Of a stretch of DNA of 64,000 nt, positions 58,980 to 64,000 are shown one piece after another. The stretch is taken from assembly GCF_003344965.1 (NCBI RefSeq), contig NZ_CP031194.1:992001-1056000 (forward strand), read 5' to 3'. Within the stretch, counting starts at the first letter, position 1. Every line of letters begins with the position of its first letter. The notes under the pieces are model-generated. The model saw only the letters and a list, made by a program, of their open reading frames with translations, had not been told where the DNA came from and did no database searches. Origin of the DNA: Streptomyces paludis (lineage in GTDB: Bacteria; Actinomycetota; Actinomycetes; Streptomycetales; Streptomycetaceae). Position numbers and translations under genes: made by a program.

Positions 58980-59610
58980 CGCCCGCGGGGGCGGTCCCCG
59001 AGCCGGGCGCCTCCGCGCCCGGCACCTTCGGGGCGGGCGCCTCGGGGGCGGGCGCCTCCGGGGCTGCCGTCTTGGGGGCGGGCGCCCCCACGGCCGGTGC
59101 CTTCGGAGCCGGTGCCTTCGGAGCTGCCGTCTTCGCAGCCGGCGCCTTCGGGGCGGGCCGCTCCGGGAAGAGCCGCGAACCCGTCATACGGTCGCCGAAG
59201 ACATCGCCGGGGTTGGAGAGCACACAGTTCTCCAGCGAGAGACAGCCGCAGCCGATGCAGTCCGTCAGATGGTCCCGCAGCCGGGCGAGCTGCCGGATCC
59301 GCTCATCCAGCTCCGCGCGCCACGCCTCGGAGAGCCGCGCCCAGTCCTCCCGGTTGGGGGTGCGCTCCTCCGGGAGTTCCGCCAGGGCGGTCCGGATCGT
59401 CGCGAGCGGAATACCGACCCGCTGCGCCGCGCGTACGAACGCGACCCGGCGCAGCGCGTCACGGCCGTAACGGCGCTGGTTGCCGCTGGTCCTGCGGCTG
59501 CTGATCAGCCCCTTGGCCTCGTAGAAGTGCAGGGCCGAGACGGCGGCGCCACTGCGCGCCGACAGCTGGCCGACGGTGAGTTCATGAACGGTCTCCGGAA
59601 TCTGTGGCAC
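58897..59610 (-). CDS. soxR: SoxR redox regulator with long Ala/Pro/Lys-rich tail
   Basis: 237 residues. The MerR-type helix-turn-helix (about 8-75) reads [25 protein letters not shown] (in part [19 protein letters not shown]). The [2Fe-2S] ligands are in [12 protein letters not shown] (about residues 117-128), the defining SoxR spacing. In Streptomyces SoxR responds to redox-active compounds and activates oxidoreductase and efflux genes. SoxR proteins are normally about 150-175 residues; this one continues for about 85 residues of [12 protein letters not shown] repeats, encoded over the 3' end of the opposite gene. The tail may be disordered or a frameshifted extension. Confidence 0.9.
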   Translation of the reverse strand: MPQIPETVHELTVGQLSARSGAAVSALHFYEAKGLISSRRTSGNQRRYGRDALRRVAFVRAAQRVGIPLATIRTALAELPEERTPNREDWARLSEAWRAELDERIRQLARLRDHLTDCIGCGCLSLENCVLSNPGDVFGDRMTGSRLFPERPAPKAPAAKTAAPKAPAPKAPAVGAPAPKTAAPEAPAPEAPAPKVPGAEAPGSGTAPAGVRPPTPAPYRCPGPAAGPASPGPAPRG

Positions 59611-59674
59611 TCCAGAACACTAGAACAGCGGAGCGTACGACGTCGTTGACACGGAGCGGGCGCGCCCCACATGC

Positions 59675-59689
59675 TGAGCAAGCGCTTGG
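59675..59689. promoter_or_regulatory. TetR operator (TGAGCAAGCGCTTGG) upstream of maoC-like gene
   Basis: Contains the perfect palindrome CAAGCGCTTG, 53 bp before the MaoC start. The same 13 bases recur at 60943-60957 upstream of the TetR gene. A TTGACA (59646-59651) just upstream is a possible -35 box, so binding would block the promoter. Confidence 0.72.
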
Positions 59690-59741
59690 ACACCATCGGG
59701 GACAGCGTGCGTCATCAGCCGGAGAGGCAGGGAGCGAAGAC

Positions 59742-60224
59742 ATGGCCGAGCCGAGGATCTTCACATCGGTGGACGAGCTGCGCGCCGCGATCGGCGAACA
59801 GCTCGGGCCCGGCGAGTGGCTGGAGATCGACCAGAAGCGGGTCGACCTCTTCGCCGAGGCGACCGGGGACCACCAGTGGATCCATGTCGACCCGGACCGC
59901 GCGGCGACCGGCCCCTTCGGCACGACGATCGCGCACGGCTATCTGACACTGTCGCTGCTGCCGCTGTTCGTGCCGCGGCTCCTGCGCGTGGAGAACGTAC
60001 GGATGGGCGTCAACTACGGTACGAACAAGGTCCGTTTCCCGGCACCCGTGCCCGTCGGCTCCCGGCTGCGCGCGTCGGCCGTCCTGACGGAGGTCACCGA
60101 GGTCGCGGCGGGCCCCGCGGCCGGTGACGGGGGCGTACAGCTCACGGCCAGGGTCACGGTCGAGCGCGAGGGCGGCGACAAGCCGGTCTGCGTGGCGGAG
60201 TCGGTGTCGCGCTACTACTTCTGA
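59742..60224 (+). CDS. MaoC-like hot-dog dehydratase
   Basis: 160 residues; GGGAGCGAAG precedes ATG 59742. The hydratase signature reads AEATGDHQWIHVDPDRA and GPFGTTIAHGYLTLSLLP (catalytic Asp and His in D..H-x-D). NYGTNKVRFPAPVPVGSRLR is conserved. Likely hydrates enoyl-CoA intermediates in fatty acid or polyketide degradation. It shares an operator with the convergent TetR gene. Confidence 0.93.
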   Translation: MAEPRIFTSVDELRAAIGEQLGPGEWLEIDQKRVDLFAEATGDHQWIHVDPDRAATGPFGTTIAHGYLTLSLLPLFVPRLLRVENVRMGVNYGTNKVRFPAPVPVGSRLRASAVLTEVTEVAAGPAAGDGGVQLTARVTVEREGGDKPVCVAESVSRYYF

Positions 60225-60254
60225 CGCCCGCCGTCCCCCGCTCCCCCCTCCCCG

Positions 60255-60878
60255 CTACCGGGCGGAGACCATACGCAGGACGAGATCGGCGTAGAGCGCG
60301 CCGACCTCGTCGGGGGTGCGGGGGCCCGCCGCGTTGAACCAGCGCGCCACATCGATGCAGAGGGACAGCACCGCGAGCGTGGTGCCCGGCACATCGGGTA
60401 CGTCGAACTCGCCGTCCCGTACGCCGTCGAGCAGGATCCGCCGCACCGCCGCACCGCTGCCGCGCCGCAGCTCCACGATCTCCGCGCGGTGCTCGGCGCC
60501 GAGCGCGTCCAGCTCGTACTGCACGATGCGCGCGGTGTCGTGCCGCCCGGCGTGCCAGCGGACGAAGCACCGTACGGCCTCGGCGAGCCGCTCGGCGGCG
60601 GTGCCCTCGCCGTCCGCGGCGGCGGTCAGCAGCGCCAGCGCCCGCTCGTGGCCGATCCGGCTGATCCGGTGGAGCAGCTCTTCCTTGGTCTTGAAGTGGA
60701 TGTAGAGGGCCGCCGGGCTCATCCCGGCGCGCCCGGCGATATCGCGTGTGGTGGTGGCGTGGTAGCCGCGCTCGGCGAACGCTTCGACGGCGGCGACCAG
60801 CAGCTTTCTGGCCGCCTCCGGGGTGACCTCACCCCACGGCGGGTCCTCGCCGTCCGCCGTGTGCTCCGCCGTACGCAT
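60255..60878 (-). CDS. TetR-family regulator of the MaoC gene
   Basis: 207 residues from ATG 60878 with GAGAGGGG about 6 nt upstream. The helix-turn-helix is at about 20-66: AFAERGYHATTTRDIAGRAGMSPAALYIHFKTKEELLH (in part: RAGMSPAALYIHFKTKEEL). The C-terminal ligand domain is of the fatty-acid type. Operator copies at its own promoter (60943) and at maoC (59675) imply autorepression and control of the neighbouring MaoC gene. Confidence 0.93.
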   Translation of the reverse strand: MRTAEHTADGEDPPWGEVTPEAARKLLVAAVEAFAERGYHATTTRDIAGRAGMSPAALYIHFKTKEELLHRISRIGHERALALLTAAADGEGTAAERLAEAVRCFVRWHAGRHDTARIVQYELDALGAEHRAEIVELRRGSGAAVRRILLDGVRDGEFDVPDVPGTTLAVLSLCIDVARWFNAAGPRTPDEVGALYADLVLRMVSAR

Positions 60879-60942
60879 CGCACGCCCCTCTCGTTCGGCC
60901 GTCCATTCGACGGTTCGACAGGCGCACACCCTACCCCGAGGG

Positions 60943-60957
60943 TGAGCAAGCGCTTAG
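60943..60957. promoter_or_regulatory. TetR operator (TGAGCAAGCGCTTAG), autoregulatory
   Basis: Shares TGAGCAAGCGCTT with 59675-59687 and lies 65 bp upstream of the TetR start, between it and the YiaA-like gene. Confidence 0.72.
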
Positions 60958-60978
60958 TGCTCTGCCCGTGCTCCGCGC

Positions 60979-61266
60979 TCAGAGCTTCTGGAACGGGTCG
61001 TGCTCGGCGAGCATCTTCTCCAGCCGGGCCTGGTCGACCCGGCTGACGATCTGCCCGGCCTCCTGCCGGTCCCGGACCACCTTGGCCAGGGTGAACGCCG
61101 AGGTCGTCAGATAGAGGACGGCCACCGCGAGAAACCCGCGCACCCATGCGCTGGCCTCAAGCTTGGCGATACCGACGGCCAGGGCCGTCAGGGCGAGTGC
61201 GAAGGAGGCGACCGCCTGGGCGTAGTAGGCCGCGGTGTTCTGCTGCTTGACCGGTGTGTCGTTCAT
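60979..61266 (-). CDS. YiaA/YiaB-like two-helix membrane protein (95 aa)
   Basis: MNDTPVKQQNTAAYYAQAVA is followed by two hydrophobic helices (about residues 14-36 and 42-62) with a GIAKLEASAWVRGF turn, the YiaAB domain pattern. The rest is a short charged tail (LEKMLAEHDPFQKL). Start taken at ATG 61266; ATG 61302 is possible. Function unknown. Same strand as and upstream of the TetR gene, but the operator lies between them. Confidence 0.85.
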   Translation of the reverse strand: MNDTPVKQQNTAAYYAQAVASFALALTALAVGIAKLEASAWVRGFLAVAVLYLTTSAFTLAKVVRDRQEAGQIVSRVDQARLEKMLAEHDPFQKL

Positions 61267-61487
61267 GTGTGCCAGCATCGGCGGCGCGGGCAGGGACCAC
61301 ATCCGTACGGCTACTCAGTGCGCCTACTCAGTACGGTCCGGGCGGGCGAGCGGGAGTTGGGCGAGCGGCGGGGCGTCGAGCCGGCGGCACTGCGCTGAGG
61401 GGTGCTGAGGGATACCGCCGGGAGCCGGGAGCCGGGAGCCGGGATATTGCGGTGAGCGCCGAAGGGTTCTCCGCGTACGTTCCCGCT

Positions 61488-62432
61488 ATGACGCAATCGA
61501 CCAGTTCGGCAGAGGTGCCCGGGACAACGCCCGCACCGGAGGCCGCCCCGAGGGCCATGTCCTGGCTACCGCCCGCAGCCGCCGGAGTGACGGTTCTGCT
61601 CTGGGCCTCGGCCTTCGTTTCCATCCGTAGCGCGGGCGCCGTCTACTCCCCGGGGGCGCTGGCGCTCGGCCGGCTGCTCGCGGGCACGCTCGTACTCGGC
61701 GCGGTCTGTGCCGTACGGCGCGTGGGACTGCCGCCGCGCGCCGCCTGGCCGGGGATCCTGGTCTCCGGGCTGCTCTGGTTCGGCGCGTACATGGTCGTGC
61801 TCAACTGGGCCGAGCGGGAGGTCGACGCGGGGACGGCCGCGATGCTGGTGAACATCGGCCCGATCCTGATCGCGCTGCTCGGCGCCGGGCTGCTCGGCGA
61901 AAAGCTGCCGCCGCGGCTGCTCGCGGGCATGGCGGTGTCCTTCGCGGGCGCGGTGGCGGTGGGGCTGTCCATGTCGGGCGAGGGCCACGCCTCCGCCCTC
62001 GGCGTCGTGCTGTGCCTGCTGGCGGCGGTCGCGTACGCGGGCGGTGTGGTGGCACAGAAGCCCGCGCTGGCGCACGCCGGGGCGCTCCAGGTGACGGCCT
62101 TCGGCTGTCTGGTCGGTACGGTCGCCTGCCTGCCGTTCGCGGGACAGCTGATCCACGAGGCGTCGAGCGCCCCCGTCGGAGCCACCCTCAACATGGTCTA
62201 CCTCGGGGTCTTCCCGACCGCGCTGGCCTTCACCACCTGGGCGTACGCCCTGGCGCGTACGACGGCGGGCCGGATGGGCGCAACCACGTACGCCGTCCCC
62301 GCGCTGGTCGTGCTGATGTCCTGGCTCCTCCTCGATGAGGTCCCCGCCCTGCTCACCCTCGGCGGCGGCGCGCTCTGTCTGGCGGGCGTGGCGGTGTCCC
62401 GGTCCCGGTCCCGGGCGCGCCCTTCGCGCTGA
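61488..62432 (+). CDS. EamA-family DMT transporter
   Basis: 314 residues starting MTQSTSSAEVPG, with ten hydrophobic helices in two EamA repeats. FVSIRSAGAVYSPGALALGRLLAG and VLNWAEREVDAGTAAMLVNIGPILIALLGAGLLGE (in part AGTAAMLVNIGPILIALL) are the first-repeat signature, and ATTYAVPALVVLMSWLLLDEVP closes the second. Exports or imports an amino acid or other small metabolite. No ribosome binding site is obvious near ATG 61488. Confidence 0.9.
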   Translation: MTQSTSSAEVPGTTPAPEAAPRAMSWLPPAAAGVTVLLWASAFVSIRSAGAVYSPGALALGRLLAGTLVLGAVCAVRRVGLPPRAAWPGILVSGLLWFGAYMVVLNWAEREVDAGTAAMLVNIGPILIALLGAGLLGEKLPPRLLAGMAVSFAGAVAVGLSMSGEGHASALGVVLCLLAAVAYAGGVVAQKPALAHAGALQVTAFGCLVGTVACLPFAGQLIHEASSAPVGATLNMVYLGVFPTALAFTTWAYALARTTAGRMGATTYAVPALVVLMSWLLLDEVPALLTLGGGALCLAGVAVSRSRSRARPSR

Positions 62433-62454
62433 CCCGTAAGGCGGGGCGGCCCAA

Positions 62455-63852
62455 CTACTCGTCCAGGCCCGGCACTTCCCTCGGTGCCGGGCAGATTCTG
62501 CGGCCGTGGTGGTCGAAGACGTACAGGTGGGCCAGGTCGACCAGGAGCGGCACCTGCGCGCCCGTGCGCAGCCGCATGTCGGGGCCGGTGCGGACGACCA
62601 GGTCGCTCGCGGCGAGGGTGGCGCGGTCCGGCATGGACTCCCCCGGCGCTTCGCTCCCGTACGGTTCCCAGCGTCTGTCCCCGCCCCTGTCCCCGCCCCT
62701 CTCCTCGTCGTCCAGCACCACCACCGGCCCCACCGGGCCCACCGGACCCGTCCGCCCCGCCGTCCGGCCCGTGAGCCGCCGCAGCAGTCCCGGGCCCCGG
62801 CGTCCGCGCGAGCCGGAGCGTGGCCGGGGCGATTCGAGGTCGGTCACCACGGCGGGCCGGGAGCCGGTGTTGAGATGCACCAGCGCCTCGTGCCCCTGGT
62901 ACTCCATGTGCTCGACGATGCCGCTCAGCGCCACCTCACCGGGGCGCGCCTGGCTCGGCGGCGCGATCCGGGCCGCCTCCGACCGGAGTCCGACGATGAT
63001 CTGGCGGCCCTGCTGGATACGGAGCAACTGGTGGTCGGAGCTGAGGGGTTCGGGCAGCGGCAGCCGCTGCCGGCCGAGGTCGATCGCCATCCGGCCGTCC
63101 AGCGGCGCGTACACCACCGCCTCCAGCAGATTGATGCGCGGGGTCCCGATGAACGCGGCGACGAACACGTTCTCCGGCAGCGCGTACACCTCGCGCGGTG
63201 CGCTGACCTGCTGGAGCACTCCGCCGCGCATCACCGCGACCCGGTCGCCGAGCGACATCGCTTCGGCCTGATCATGCGTCACATACACCGTGGTGACGCC
63301 GAGTTCGGCCGTCAGCCGGGCTATCTCGGCGCGCAGATGGCTGCGGAGCTTCGCGTCGAGATTGGACAGCGGTTCGTCCATGAGGAAGGCCGAGGGCCGC
63401 CGGGAGATCGCCCGGCCCATCGCGACCCGCTGCCGCTCGCCGCCGGAGAGCTGGCTCGGATAGCGGTCGAGGACGCTCTCGATGCCGAGCATGCGCGCGG
63501 TGGCGTCGACGCGCGCGGTGCGGTCCTCGCGCGGGTTCTCCAGCCGGAGCGGGAAACCGATGTTGTCGCGGTTGGTCATGTTCGGATAGAGCGCGAAGTT
63601 CTGGAACACCATGGCCATCCGGCGCTCCCGGGGCGGCATGAGGTTGGCGTACTCGCCGTCGAGGATCAGGTCGCCCTCGGTGATGTCCTCCAGCCCCGCG
63701 ATCATGCGCAGAACGGTCGACTTGCCGCACCCCGAGGGGCCGAGCAGCACCAGGAACTCGCCCGGCGCGATATCGAGCGAGAAGCGGTCGACGGCCCGGG
63801 AAGCGCGTCCGTACGTCTTGCTGACACTGTGCAGAGAGATGGCGCGAGTCAT
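62455..63852 (-). CDS. Carbohydrate-type ABC transporter ATPase (MsiK/UgpC-like) with TOBE insert
   Basis: 465 residues, longer than the usual about 370. ATG 63852 was chosen because ISLHSVSKTYG begins the domain. Walker A GPSGCGKST, Q-loop MVFQNFALYPNM, signature LSGGERQRVAMGRAI, Walker B AFLMDEPLSNLDAKL and HDQAEAMSLG are intact. The C-terminal TOBE part carries a low-complexity Arg/Gly/Asp-rich insert of about 60 residues near 345-415. It energises import of an unidentified sugar or polyol. Its permease genes may lie beyond the right edge. Confidence 0.9.
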   Translation of the reverse strand: MTRAISLHSVSKTYGRASRAVDRFSLDIAPGEFLVLLGPSGCGKSTVLRMIAGLEDITEGDLILDGEYANLMPPRERRMAMVFQNFALYPNMTNRDNIGFPLRLENPREDRTARVDATARMLGIESVLDRYPSQLSGGERQRVAMGRAISRRPSAFLMDEPLSNLDAKLRSHLRAEIARLTAELGVTTVYVTHDQAEAMSLGDRVAVMRGGVLQQVSAPREVYALPENVFVAAFIGTPRINLLEAVVYAPLDGRMAIDLGRQRLPLPEPLSSDHQLLRIQQGRQIIVGLRSEAARIAPPSQARPGEVALSGIVEHMEYQGHEALVHLNTGSRPAVVTDLESPRPRSGSRGRRGPGLLRRLTGRTAGRTGPVGPVGPVVVLDDEERGGDRGGDRRWEPYGSEAPGESMPDRATLAASDLVVRTGPDMRLRTGAQVPLLVDLAHLYVFDHHGRRICPAPREVPGLDE

Positions 63853-64000
63853 GGATGGGTTCCGCCCGTGAGCCGTGTGCCGTATGTGTGCGCGTACGCG
63901 TATGTCGTGTGAACGCACGAAGGTAGCCGACTACGGGCGGCCGGGGAATGATCTGGGCGAACCTCTCACGGTGTATCGCACACGCTTCACACGCTTCCCA

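Overview
The window is 64 kb of very high-G+C DNA with closely packed genes and GTG/ATG starts. Several traits point to Streptomyces or a very close relative: a chaplin pair (aerial hyphal coat proteins), mycothiol-dependent formaldehyde oxidation, a gluconate gntRKP locus, a SoxR regulator, and leucine TTA codons confined to a few regulated genes. I see no insertion sequence, integrase, CRISPR array, rRNA operon or replication origin. Functions are assigned by reading motifs; no database search was run.

Layout. 1-5.7 kb: 3' part of a RecD-like protein with decayed ATPase motifs, two small conserved proteins, chpC and chpH, an M20 peptidase and a tRNA-Leu with a very strong terminator. 5.7-6.6 kb: a non-coding, relatively A+T-rich stretch. 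6.6-11.4 kb: an operon of a secreted DUF4331 protein, a TPR protein and a His-rich nickel/cobalt transporter. 11.4-20.2 kb: a crotonase-family hydrolase, a helicase-C-domain protein that seems to start at ATC, a DMT permease, an orphan MinD/ParA-like ATPase with a long Pro/Ala tail, an HD protein and a pseudouridine synthase. 20.1-24.7 kb: mscR plus a metallo-beta-lactamase-fold partner, then gntR/gntK/gntP. 24.8-36 kb: transport and lipid catabolism (APC permease, FAD dehydrogenase, Nudix, two DUF202 proteins, quinone oxidoreductase, MBL protein, aminoglycoside-phosphotransferase-fold kinase, acyl-CoA dehydrogenase, TetR).

36.2-48.7 kb is the most unusual part. Nine genes on the minus strand run from a multi-pass flippase-like membrane protein through a class III aminotransferase, a sugar-type NAD epimerase, a UbiA/DPPR-synthase-like prenyltransferase, a GT2 glycosyltransferase, a membrane-anchored EEP phosphatase/nuclease and an aldo-keto reductase to a second GT2 and a NodB-type deacetylase. 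Most are translationally coupled. Divergently transcribed is a cytoplasmic histidine kinase/LuxR response regulator pair. The 0.5 kb between them holds four head-to-tail 11-bp repeats and a perfect copy of the 14-bp palindrome known as the CebR (cello-oligosaccharide repressor) box. TTA codons occur in the kinase, the prenyltransferase and one GT2. I read this as a developmentally gated, carbohydrate-responsive pathway for a polyprenyl-phosphate-linked, possibly amino-modified, glycan or lipid. I cannot match it to a characterised cluster.

48.7-64 kb: an SDR, a NamZ-type exo-muramidase, a Gfo/Idh - DegT aminotransferase - Nudix operon opposite a TTA-containing XRE/TPR regulator, a large penicillin acylase, a SoxR with an unusual repetitive tail, a MaoC/TetR pair sharing a CAAGCGCTTG operator, a YiaA-like membrane protein, an EamA transporter and an ABC transporter ATPase at the right edge.
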